A DNA stretch of 39,310 nucleotides from a bacterium (GTDB taxonomy: Bacteria > UBP14 > UBA6098 > B30-G16). Within the stretch, counting starts at the first letter, position 1. Every line of letters starts with the position of its first letter. The notes beneath the pieces are model-generated. The model had not been told where the DNA came from. It made no database searches and saw nothing but the letters and a program-made list of their open reading frames with translations. This document shows, in pieces, positions 31,835 to 39,310 of this stretch. The stretch lies in NCBI GenBank assembly GCA_021161555.1, contig JAGHAI010000108.1, forward strand, positions 1 through 39,310, in the 5' to 3' direction. The position numbers were made by a program, and so were the translations under genes.

Positions 31835-33778
31835 ATGGCAACAGTTCCTATGACAAAAATCGGTATTATTGGCTACGGCAGCGATGGAAAGAAGATTGTC
31901 GAATTTTTGCAGAAGGAAAGCGTGGTTGAACTCGTTCCGCTGGAAGAACCAGAGGGAAGCAGTATCGAATTGGAGCAGACAATCCGCAGGCTTGATAATT
32001 GTGCGAGTTTTCTAATCTCATTTTGCAAAAATCCGCCGAAGAAACCGATATTGTCACCAGAGAAAGCCCGCGCTCTCATTGCGGAGCAGAATGTAGATGA
32101 AATGCTGTCCACGATTGAAAATTTGCGCAGTGAATACGAAAAATTAAAGTCCAAGATTGCGAAAAATCGGGGCTACATACAAATTCTCGAACCGTGGCGA
32201 AATTTGGATTCACCGCTGTCGTCGATAAAGGATACAGCGAATGTAAGGATTCGTATGGGGACGATTCCACCGCAGTTCGTTGAAATTTTTGAACACGAAG
32301 TAATCGAACAAAAATTGCTTTTCTGGCGCGAGATATCCCGCGGACACGATGGGATGCACATCGTCATTGCATATCACAACACGATTTCCCAATGGCTCGA
32401 TGAACTCCTCGCAAAGGTGGAATTTACCCACTGGGAGCCAAAACTATTTTCGGACACTCCCCAGCGGGAAATCGCAGCGCTGAAGGACAAAATATCTTCC
32501 GCAAAGGCAGAACTGCAGAAGATAACAGCGCAGGCAGAAGATTTGGCAGACAAAATTCCCGTTCTCTGGGCTACGGCAGACCACTATGAGCAGTTGCTCG
32601 AACAATACACTGCCCGTGCATCATCAATGAAGACCGAAAGAACCTTTGCAATGCAGGGCTGGATTCCCCAAAAACTATTTCCGCGCCTGAAAAAGCGGCT
32701 CGAAACTACATTCGATGCAATCGAAGTTATGAAACTGCCCGTTCTTCCCGAAGATGAACCGCCTGTGGCACTGAAAAATCCATTTTTCATCGAAGCATTC
32801 GAAATCATAACCGACCTTTATGGGAGACCTAAAAAGGGAATGGTTGACCCAACGCCTTATGTCGCTCCTTTCTTCGCCATCTATTTTGCCCTGTGCCTGA
32901 CTGATGCAGGATACGGACTGCTCATAACTATAATCGGCGCATTGGGTTTGTTCCTGATGAAACAGCCTTCCGCGCAGAAATTTTTCAGAATGATTCTGTA
33001 TGTCGGAATACTCACAATCGGAGCGGGCATTATTACGGGTGGATATTTTGGCATTGCTATGCCTGAACCGTCGCAGGCGACGGGGCTGGCAAAATTTGCG
33101 CTATCTCTAAAATTGTTCGACCCACTGCGCGACATTATGACATTCTTTGCAATCTCAATCGCTCTGGGCATTATTCAGTTGAGTGTCGGTTTTCTCCTAT
33201 CGGGATATGTGCAGTTGCAGGCATCGAAGAGTTTTTTGCAAAAACTTCACGCGGTTTTCATCTCGCTTTCCTGGACGGCAACCACTGTCGGCGTTGGATT
33301 TTTCGTTATGTATTATGTTATACCCGAGAAGCTTGCTTCGCTTGGTCCGCTGGGCGTGACGATTTTGAAATTCGGAGCGGCTGGCATAGTGATAGGACAT
33401 CTCATCATCGGCAAACTTGCAGGGAAATCGCTTGGGGAATCCATCGGGAACGCATTCGGCTTCGACGGACTTTACGGTATTATCAGTGTCTTTTCCGACC
33501 TGTTGTCCTTCGTCAGAATCACGGCGCTCGGGCTTTCCACAGGAATTGTAGCAGGTGTCATCACCAATATGACAATTCAGATGAAGGGCGCACTGTTCGC
33601 CGCGGGAATAATTATCTTAATTGGCGGACATATCTTCTATTGCCTGTTTTCGGCTCTCGGCGCATTTGTCCATCCAACTCGATTGCAGTTTGTCGAATTT
33701 TTCAGCAAATTCTACGAATCCGGCGGAAAGGCATTTGAACCCTTCAGGCGGAAATATCGAAGAATAGAAGTCATTTGA
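31835..33778 (+). CDS. V-type ATPase subunit I (membrane a subunit)
   Basis: 647 residues, typical. Subunit I is the stator that carries the ion half-channels beside the rotor ring. The N-terminal cytosolic half (about 1-340) has coiled coil; the C-terminal half has about seven or eight membrane helices. Recognisable segments: GMVDPTPYVAPFFAIYFALCLTDAGYG, GGYFGIAMP, and ISVFSDLLSFVRITALGLST, in which the essential Arg of the half-channel sits in SFVRI. Directly follows subunit G by 18 bp. The ion (H+ or Na+) cannot be decided from this subunit. K, E, C, F, A, B and D are missing downstream. Confidence 0.95.
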   Translation: MATVPMTKIGIIGYGSDGKKIVEFLQKESVVELVPLEEPEGSSIELEQTIRRLDNCASFLISFCKNPPKKPILSPEKARALIAEQNVDEMLSTIENLRSEYEKLKSKIAKNRGYIQILEPWRNLDSPLSSIKDTANVRIRMGTIPPQFVEIFEHEVIEQKLLFWREISRGHDGMHIVIAYHNTISQWLDELLAKVEFTHWEPKLFSDTPQREIAALKDKISSAKAELQKITAQAEDLADKIPVLWATADHYEQLLEQYTARASSMKTERTFAMQGWIPQKLFPRLKKRLETTFDAIEVMKLPVLPEDEPPVALKNPFFIEAFEIITDLYGRPKKGMVDPTPYVAPFFAIYFALCLTDAGYGLLITIIGALGLFLMKQPSAQKFFRMILYVGILTIGAGIITGGYFGIAMPEPSQATGLAKFALSLKLFDPLRDIMTFFAISIALGIIQLSVGFLLSGYVQLQASKSFLQKLHAVFISLSWTATTVGVGFFVMYYVIPEKLASLGPLGVTILKFGAAGIVIGHLIIGKLAGKSLGESIGNAFGFDGLYGIISVFSDLLSFVRITALGLSTGIVAGVITNMTIQMKGALFAAGIIILIGGHIFYCLFSALGAFVHPTRLQFVEFFSKFYESGGKAFEPFRRKYRRIEVI

Positions 33779-33797
33779 CTCATTCAATTTTCTCGTT

Positions 33798-34532
33798 ATG
33801 GCATTTCACATAGCCGAATATAAATATCTCGATGTGCTTTCGGGAAAGGTCATTCTTGAACTTGGCTGTGGCAGAGGGCATACCGTTGCGGAGTTGTCTG
33901 AAAGGTTTGAAAAGATATTTGGCGTTGACCCCGATATTTTTCTTCTCTTCGACGAACTGGCTAAGAGGCAATTTTCCTGTGCGCAGAACTTTTTTGTCGC
34001 AGGCGGAAGCGGAGAGAGTCTTCCGTTTGCAGACGAAACATTCGACGGCGTGATTTCTCACTGGTCTCTTCACCACTATCGGTATCCCCTTACGGTTCTG
34101 CGCGAAGTGTGGCGCGTTCTGCGGAATGATGGCTGGTTGTATCTTGCCGATGGCGTGGATTATCCCGATGAAAAGATGACACTGCAGCAGAGAAATCATC
34201 AGAACTTTCACAGGTTTGCCGTTGCCGCGGATAGATATCGAAAGCGCGACCATTATCCGCTGCGGACAGCCGACAGCATCGAAAAGATTCTTGAAAGAGC
34301 GGGGTTTTCCGTATCCGAAAGCGTGATAGTTTCGGAGGAAGACCCAAACGACTCGAGAAGAGAAGAAGACTATGTTCGCGGATATATCGAAAATTTGTCC
34401 GCCCTTATGGAGAGAATGCTGGAACTTGAAGCACCGATGAAACTGGTGGAAGACCTGAAAGACCTGATAAAATCGATAAGGGATAACGGAATCAGGACGG
34501 CGCCGTTCGCCATAATCACCGCTAAAAAATAG
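33798..34532 (+). CDS. SAM-dependent methyltransferase (class I, type 11)
   Basis: 244 residues. SAM-binding motif I is VILELGCGRGHTVAELSE (about 18-35), motif II DPD, and motif IV DGVISHWSLHHY with a later VWRVLRNDGWLYLADG strand. The C-terminal half is helical and does not match a specific known group. Small-molecule or lipid/quinone methylation are the commonest jobs for this type. It follows the V-ATPase I gene by 19 bp and its stop is directly followed by the start of the membrane protein at 34533, so they are probably co-transcribed. Confidence 0.85.
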   Translation: MAFHIAEYKYLDVLSGKVILELGCGRGHTVAELSERFEKIFGVDPDIFLLFDELAKRQFSCAQNFFVAGGSGESLPFADETFDGVISHWSLHHYRYPLTVLREVWRVLRNDGWLYLADGVDYPDEKMTLQQRNHQNFHRFAVAADRYRKRDHYPLRTADSIEKILERAGFSVSESVIVSEEDPNDSRREEDYVRGYIENLSALMERMLELEAPMKLVEDLKDLIKSIRDNGIRTAPFAIITAKK

Positions 34533-36128
34533 ATGATGAAGGATAACTTTCCACTGAAAATATCGATAATTGTTTTTCTTGCAGCGATATTCATCCTTTT
34601 GATGTATTCCCTCAACAGAACGAACTGGCACCTTGTCTATGCGCTCGATGACCCCTATATACATCTTGCGATGGCAAAAAATTTCTCGAAGCATCTTGTG
34701 TGGGGCATCACAAAATATGGGTTCACATCGTCGTCGTCGTCGCCGCTGTGGACATTGATACTGTCCGCAGCGTTTCTTATCGTGGGAATGAACGAAATTG
34801 TTCCGTTTATAATAAATTTGATACTCGCAATAGTTTTATTATATGCCATCGACAAAATACTGAAAAGATACATATCAAGCAGGCTAATATTGTTGATAAT
34901 TCTCGTTGGGACGGTATTTCTAACTCCTCTTCCTGCTCTGGTGTTCTGCGGACAGGAACATATTTTGCACATAATTTTGCTATTGTCTTTAATATATTAT
35001 TTTACACAATTTGCCTCTGTCAGCGTAGAAAAGAGAAAAAAAATTATTTCAAAAGATTTTCTTGTGATTCTGTCGCTTGCGTTTCTGTCCACAGCGGCGA
35101 GATATGAATCTTTATTCGTAATCGCGTCGGCTTCGTCGTATTTGCTTTTGCGCAGAAAATTTATACAGAGCGTCGCTCTTGCCGTTGCGGGTTCAGCGCC
35201 AGTTGTGATATACGGAATAATTTCCGTCGCAAAAGGATGGTGGTTCTTTCCAAATTCCATCGTATCGAAGGCAAATGTGCCGCTTCTGTCAACAATTGGA
35301 ATGGAAAAATTTTTGTTCGATATATACAAAAATTTTTCCGAATTTCACATCACATTTATGCTTCTTATTGCGTTGATATTGCTGAATATACTGAAGAAGG
35401 ACGGCGACAGAATGAGCAGAATTCTTCTTTTCATATTCATAGCATCAACATCTATGCACATACTGTTTGCAAAGATGGGATGGTTTTACAGATATGAAGC
35501 ATATCTCGTTGTCGTCGGCATTTTTTCGATTTCCATTGCCGCGGCAAAAAACCCCAGCCGATTTGCAATTCTTAAGGGCGGAACGCACAGGAAATATAAA
35601 ATATTATCTATCGCTGTTTTAATTTCGCTTGTGGCATACTTTCTCGTTCATCGCGGCACAGAAGCATTGATATACATACCGACTGCGACGAAAAATATTT
35701 TTGAGCAGCAGTATCAGATGGGGCTTTTCCTTCACAAATACTACGATGGACAGTGTGTGGTTGCAAACGATGTCGGCGCGATAAATTTTCTCGCCGACAT
35801 CAAATGCCTCGACCTTTTGGGACTTGCATCTATGGAAGTGGCTGAGATGTATCGTGATAAAAAATTTTCTCCCGAAAATATTAAAAAACTTGCGCGGGAA
35901 AAGGACGCGAAGATAGCAATTGTGTATGCCGAATGGTTCGATAAATATGGCGGACTCCCGAAAAACTGGCAGTTTGCAGGACAGTGGAAGATATTCGATA
36001 ACATAGTCTGCGGCGAGGATGTGGTTTCGTTTTTCGCCGTTGGAGAGGACAGGAAAAAATTGCGCAAAAATTTGAACGATTATATAAAAGACCTGCCCGA
36101 AGATGTAAATGTGCTGATTATGTTATGA
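34533..36128 (+). CDS. Polytopic membrane protein, GT-C glycosyltransferase-like
   Basis: 531 residues with about ten hydrophobic helices in the first 370. Just after the first helix comes YALDDPYIHLAMAKNF, whose Asp-Asp pair in the first external loop is the acidic site of GT-C lipid-linked sugar transferases. The last 150 residues are a soluble domain with VVANDVGAINFLADIKCLDLLGL, as in some bacterial GT39-like and arabinofuranosyltransferase-like proteins. It probably transfers a sugar from a polyprenyl-phosphate donor to a lipid, glycan or protein on the outer face; acceptor unknown. ATG follows the methyltransferase stop with no gap. Confidence 0.75.
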   Translation: MMKDNFPLKISIIVFLAAIFILLMYSLNRTNWHLVYALDDPYIHLAMAKNFSKHLVWGITKYGFTSSSSSPLWTLILSAAFLIVGMNEIVPFIINLILAIVLLYAIDKILKRYISSRLILLIILVGTVFLTPLPALVFCGQEHILHIILLLSLIYYFTQFASVSVEKRKKIISKDFLVILSLAFLSTAARYESLFVIASASSYLLLRRKFIQSVALAVAGSAPVVIYGIISVAKGWWFFPNSIVSKANVPLLSTIGMEKFLFDIYKNFSEFHITFMLLIALILLNILKKDGDRMSRILLFIFIASTSMHILFAKMGWFYRYEAYLVVVGIFSISIAAAKNPSRFAILKGGTHRKYKILSIAVLISLVAYFLVHRGTEALIYIPTATKNIFEQQYQMGLFLHKYYDGQCVVANDVGAINFLADIKCLDLLGLASMEVAEMYRDKKFSPENIKKLAREKDAKIAIVYAEWFDKYGGLPKNWQFAGQWKIFDNIVCGEDVVSFFAVGEDRKKLRKNLNDYIKDLPEDVNVLIML

Positions 36129-36259
36129 AATTGTCATCATTATTTTGATAAAATCGCTCTTTAAAAAAATTTCCTGTGGACGACTGCATTATTGAACCTG
36201 CGATTGAAAGTGTAAGTTCGTTATGTCTATTCTGAAAATGTTTTTTTATCGTGTAGTTT

Positions 36260-39085
36260 TCATTTCAGCAATTTTTTTAAAAATTTTCCGGTGATGGAAT
36301 TTTTTGATTTTGCAATATCTTCTGGTGTTCCCTCCGCCACGATTTTGCCGCCCATTTCTCCACCTTCGGGACCGAGGTCGATGACCCAATCTGCGTGTGC
36401 AATCACATCGAGATTATGCTCAATCACCACGATTGTGTTTCCCTTCTCCACGAGTTTATCGAGAACTGAAAGCAGGACTTTTACATCGTAGGCGTGCAGT
36501 CCAACAGTGGGCTCGTCGAGTATGTATAGTGTATTTCCAGTTGCTATGTGAGTTAGTTCCTTTGCGAGTTTTACGCGCTGTGCTTCTCCGCCTGAAAGTG
36601 TTGGAGCGGGCTGTCCAAGACGAATGTAGCCAAGTCCAACATCGTGAAGTATCTGAAGTTTGCGAACGATAGGTGGAATGTTTTCAAACAGCGTCAGCGC
36701 CTCGTCAACGGTCATATCCAGAACATCCGCAATGGAATGCCCCTTAAATTTTATTTCGAGAGTTTCCCGATTGTATCTTTTCCCCTTACACACATCGCAG
36801 TGTATGTAAACATCGGGAAGGAAGTGCATTTCAAGTCTTATCATCCCGTCGCCAGAACACGCTTCGCATCTGCCTCCCTTCACATTGAAAGAAAATCTTC
36901 CTGGTTTATATCCTCTCGCCCTCGATTCTGGCAGAGATGCAAAAAGTTCTCTAATGGGTGTGAAAACTCCCGTATATGTTGATGGATTTGAGCGTGGTGT
37001 TCGTCCGATTGGCGACTGGTCTATGTCAATTACTTTGTCGAGATACTGCAAGCCGATTATTTCTCTGTATTCGAGCGGTTTTATGTGAGCGCGATGGTAA
37101 TATCTCGCAAGTATTGGATACAGTGTTTCGTTTATCAGCGTCGATTTCCCGGAACCAGAAACCCCTGTGATGCAGATGAATTTCCCCAGCGGAAATTTTA
37201 CATCGATGTTTTTTAAATTGTGCCCCGATGCGCCGCGGAGAACGAGAAATTTCCCATTTCCAGCCCGTCTCCGTTCGGGAATTTTTATCCTCAATTTGCC
37301 CGTCAAATACTGCCCTGTGTAACTTTCAGGTGTTTCTTCTATATCTTTTACCGTTCCCTGCGCGACGACATTTCCCCCAAAAGTTCCCGCGCCAGGTCCC
37401 AGATCGACGATATAATCTGCTCTGCGGATAATATATCTGTCGTGTTCCACGATGATTATTGTATTTCCCAGGTCGCGCAGCCGTTCGAGTGTGTTCATCA
37501 ATCTTTCGGTATCTTTGGCGTGAAGCCCTATCGTTGGTTCGTCGAGAACATAGAGGACGCCGACCAAGCCTGAACCAATTTGAGTTGCAAGATGAATTCT
37601 CTGCGCTTCACCGCCAGAAAGCGAATGAGTTATCCTGTCCAGCGTCAGATATCCAACGCCGACATCGCATAGAAACTGCAATCTCTGTCGGATTTCTTTA
37701 ACAATTTGTTCAGCAATTATCCTGTGAGTGGGTGTCAGTTTTTCCATTAAATTGCTGAAAAAATTGTGAGCGTTCTTCACGGACATTTCCACTATTTCGT
37801 GAATGTGTTTTCCTGCAATCGTCACCGCTCTTGATTCGGGTCTCAATCTTGAACCTCCACAACTGCTGCAGGGAACGGATATCATAAACCTCTCAATCCA
37901 GGCGCGCATATTTGCTGAATCGGTCTGACGGTATCGCCGCTCCAGATTCGGGATAACTCCTTCGTAAACGCCGCGCCATACGCCCTGGTGATGTCCATCA
38001 CTGCTCGTATATTCCATCTCCAATTCCTCCGGCGAGCCATAGAGGACAATGTTTTTCTGTTCGTCGGTGAGCGATTTCCACGGCTTGTGCAGTGGAATGT
38101 CATATTTTTTGGAAAGCGCCTTCAACTTGGCGAAATACCATCCTCCAATCGGGTCCCGCCAGGGAACTATTGCGCCTTCTATGAGTGAAAGATTTTCATC
38201 GGGAACAATCAATTCGGGGTCGATGCGCATCTGAACGCCGAGACCAGAACATTCCTTACAGGCACCATAGGGGGAATTGAAGGAGAACATCCTCGGCGAA
38301 AGTTCCTGAATGCTCGTTCCACAATCGGGACACGCCATCTTTTCGGAAAAAAATCTTTCCTCGCCCGTATCATAGTCGAGGACGACGAGAAGACCATCTC
38401 CATATTGTAGCGCTGTTTCAATGGATTCCGCAAGACGACCGCGATATTTTTCATCCACGACGAGCCTGTCAACCACGAGTTCGATGTCGTGCTTTTTATT
38501 CTTGTCGAGGCGGATTTGCTCGTCCATCGTCTTAATTACTCCATCAACTCTTACGCGCAAAAATCCTTCCCTCTGCAGTTTTTCAAACAGGGATTTATGT
38601 TCGCCCTTTCTGCTGCGGACGATAGGGGACAGAATGATAATCCTGTGTCCTTCTGGCATAGATAGAATTTCGTCGGTGATGCCCTGAACCGTCCACCTGA
38701 CAATCGGTTTTCCGCAAATCCAGCAATGCGGCGTTCCTATGCGAGCGAATAAAAGACGCAGATAGTCGTAAATTTCCGTCGCGGTTGCCACTGTGGAACG
38801 AGGATTGTGCGAAAGTTTTCTCTGCTGAATTGCAACTGCAGGGGAAAGTCCCTCGATGCGTTCTACATCGGGCTTTTCCATCAGCGATAGAAACTGCCTC
38901 GCATAGGCGGATAATGACTCGACATAGCGCCTTTGACCTTCTGCGTATATCGTGTCGAAGGCGAGCGAACTTTTTCCCGAACCGGAAAGTCCCGTGATGA
39001 CGACAAGTTTATCGCGGGGAATTTTTACGCTGATGTTTTTGAGATTATGTTCCCGCGCTCCTTCAACTGTTATATATTTTTCCAT
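36260..39085 (-). CDS. uvrA: Excinuclease ABC subunit A
   Basis: 941 residues, full length. UvrA finds DNA damage and loads UvrB in nucleotide excision repair. It has two ABC ATPase modules: Walker [10 protein letters not shown] (about 32-40) and GVSGSGKST (about 637-645), two LSGGEAQR signatures, and Walker [16 protein letters not shown]. Zinc modules CPDC...CKEC and CEAC...CDVC are intact, as are the damage-binding segment [14 protein letters not shown] and [23 protein letters not shown]. Alone on its strand; uvrB and uvrC are not in the window. Its promoter carries a perfect 16-bp palindrome (39149-39164). Confidence 0.98.
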   Translation of the reverse strand: MEKYITVEGAREHNLKNISVKIPRDKLVVITGLSGSGKSSLAFDTIYAEGQRRYVESLSAYARQFLSLMEKPDVERIEGLSPAVAIQQRKLSHNPRSTVATATEIYDYLRLLFARIGTPHCWICGKPIVRWTVQGITDEILSMPEGHRIIILSPIVRSRKGEHKSLFEKLQREGFLRVRVDGVIKTMDEQIRLDKNKKHDIELVVDRLVVDEKYRGRLAESIETALQYGDGLLVVLDYDTGEERFFSEKMACPDCGTSIQELSPRMFSFNSPYGACKECSGLGVQMRIDPELIVPDENLSLIEGAIVPWRDPIGGWYFAKLKALSKKYDIPLHKPWKSLTDEQKNIVLYGSPEELEMEYTSSDGHHQGVWRGVYEGVIPNLERRYRQTDSANMRAWIERFMISVPCSSCGGSRLRPESRAVTIAGKHIHEIVEMSVKNAHNFFSNLMEKLTPTHRIIAEQIVKEIRQRLQFLCDVGVGYLTLDRITHSLSGGEAQRIHLATQIGSGLVGVLYVLDEPTIGLHAKDTERLMNTLERLRDLGNTIIIVEHDRYIIRRADYIVDLGPGAGTFGGNVVAQGTVKDIEETPESYTGQYLTGKLRIKIPERRRAGNGKFLVLRGASGHNLKNIDVKFPLGKFICITGVSGSGKSTLINETLYPILARYYHRAHIKPLEYREIIGLQYLDKVIDIDQSPIGRTPRSNPSTYTGVFTPIRELFASLPESRARGYKPGRFSFNVKGGRCEACSGDGMIRLEMHFLPDVYIHCDVCKGKRYNRETLEIKFKGHSIADVLDMTVDEALTLFENIPPIVRKLQILHDVGLGYIRLGQPAPTLSGGEAQRVKLAKELTHIATGNTLYILDEPTVGLHAYDVKVLLSVLDKLVEKGNTIVVIEHNLDVIAHADWVIDLGPEGGEMGGKIVAEGTPEDIAKSKNSITGKFLKKLLK

Positions 39086-39139
39086 CTGTTTCCCGATGTA
39101 TTTTTCTATAAAGATGAATTTTTAACGATATAATTTAAC

Positions 39140-39168
39140 AATATAAAAAATTTTCCGGAAAATTGCAA
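39140..39168 (-). promoter_or_regulatory. Promoter of uvrA
   Basis: Minus strand: -35 TTGCAA (39168-39163), 17-bp spacer, -10 TATATT (39145-39140), then a leader of about 45-50 nt to ATG 39085. No other good promoter lies between. Confidence 0.6.
39149..39164. promoter_or_regulatory. Perfect 16-bp palindrome in the uvrA promoter spacer
   Basis: AATTTTCCGGAAAATT fills nearly the whole spacer between the -35 and -10 of uvrA. A dimeric repressor bound here would block RNA polymerase. It is not the E. coli LexA box (CTG-N10-CAG) or the Gram-positive one (GAAC-N4-GTTC), but LexA sites differ between phyla. Confidence 0.55.
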
Positions 39169-39212
39169 TGTAATAAAGCCTACGGGGAGTATAACTTATT
39201 TTGTGTAATTTT

Positions 39213-39266
39213 GGAGGTTATATAAATTAACCTCCCTGGCATTGAAAACCAAAAAGCAGGGAGGTT
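39213..39266 (+). promoter_or_regulatory. Two mutually exclusive hairpins in the leader of the last gene
   Basis: GGAGGTTA (39213-39220) pairs with TAACCTCC (39228-39235). The same right arm, as AACCTCCCTG (39229-39238), pairs over 10 bp with CAGGGAGGTT (39257-39266), which contains the Shine-Dalgarno GGGAGG of the gene starting at 39271. The first fold frees the ribosome site, the second hides it. No known riboswitch or ribosomal protein site is recognised. Confidence 0.55.
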
Positions 39267-39270
39267 TCAA

Positions 39271-39310
39271 ATGAAACGACACTTCTATGGTGGTCGCAAG
39301 GTAAGTTGTG
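39271..39310 (+). CDS. Start of an unknown gene (cut by window end)
   Basis: ATG at 39271 with GGGAGG 6 nt upstream; only MKRHFYGGRKVSC is visible, too little to identify. The strong ribosome site and the leader with alternative hairpins suggest a real, translationally controlled gene. Confidence 0.55.
   Translation, partial: MKRHFYGGRKVSC

Noticed and set aside
33780-34694. Minus-strand frame of 304 codons
   Set aside because: Antisense of the methyltransferase gene; the sense frame has clear SAM-binding motifs.
1-39310. CRISPR arrays, IS elements, prophage genes, rRNA
   Set aside because: No regularly spaced repeats, transposase, integrase, phage structural gene or rRNA sequence was seen on either strand.

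Overview
The window looks like chromosomal DNA from an anaerobic, Gram-negative-type bacterium, probably one of the poorly cultured FCB-like or candidate phyla (WOR-3/TA06/Cloacimonadota-like); this placement is an inference from gene content, not a phylogeny. The pointers are two secreted proteins ending in a type IX-type (Por) C-terminal sorting tail with a PNPFNS motif, a GWxTD-domain protein, a TolC-type outer-membrane channel, bactofilin, V-type ATPase genes and an indolepyruvate:ferredoxin oxidoreductase. Genes are dense, carry strong GGAGG-type ribosome sites and lie on both strands. No IS element, phage, CRISPR array or rRNA is visible.

Layout. 1-2265: the end of an unknown protein, then a secreted Ntn-hydrolase-like protein with a sorting tail. 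2322-4644: a tRNA-Thr/Tyr/Gly/Thr-tuf-rpmG operon with the tRNA order of the E. coli thrU-tyrU-glyT-thrT-tufB operon, but holding one small gene and two micro-ORFs between the RNAs and tuf. 4650-5142: a decayed stretch with a frameshifted, internally deleted FmdE-like gene, then a TSUP permease. 5999-9079: a tetR-tolC-adaptor efflux operon read leftward from a strong promoter with a palindromic operator; no pump gene is present. 9206-12840: GWxTD protein, YbaB/EbfC, an FAD amine oxidoreductase and pdxJ. 12841-13444: a gene-free 600-bp stretch holding a roughly 190-nt structured RNA with its own promoter and terminator (6S RNA candidate). 13445-17442: coaE, mazG, pth, iorA. 17473-18797: hicBA toxin-antitoxin, a decayed fragment and an exported protein of unknown role. 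18962-23028: aldehyde dehydrogenase, a zinc-ribbon membrane protein, and a leftward accB-pilT-eutN/ccmL-like cluster. 23241-25632: zapB-like, zapA and rny. 25711-36128: a rightward run of a gingipain-like C25 protease, cysK, an M23 peptidase, bactofilin, V-ATPase subunits G and I, a methyltransferase and a GT-C-like membrane protein. 36260-39085: uvrA, leftward, with a perfect 16-bp palindrome in its promoter. 39213-39310: a possible two-state RNA leader before a gene cut by the window edge.

How it fits together. The genes serve translation and RNA turnover (tRNAs, tuf, rpmG, pth, rny), cell division and shape (zapA, zapB-like, bactofilin, M23), cofactor and fermentative metabolism (pdxJ, coaE, iorA, aldehyde dehydrogenase) and the envelope (C25 protease, efflux, pilT). 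A repeated theme is single members of multi-gene complexes without their usual partners: iorA without iorB, accB without accC, a microcompartment vertex protein without shell hexamers, V-ATPase G and I without the rest, and an efflux adaptor and channel without a pump. The most useful leads are the structured RNA at 12961-13151, the mutually exclusive hairpins at 39213-39266, the small genes inside the tRNA-tuf operon, and the uvrA palindrome.
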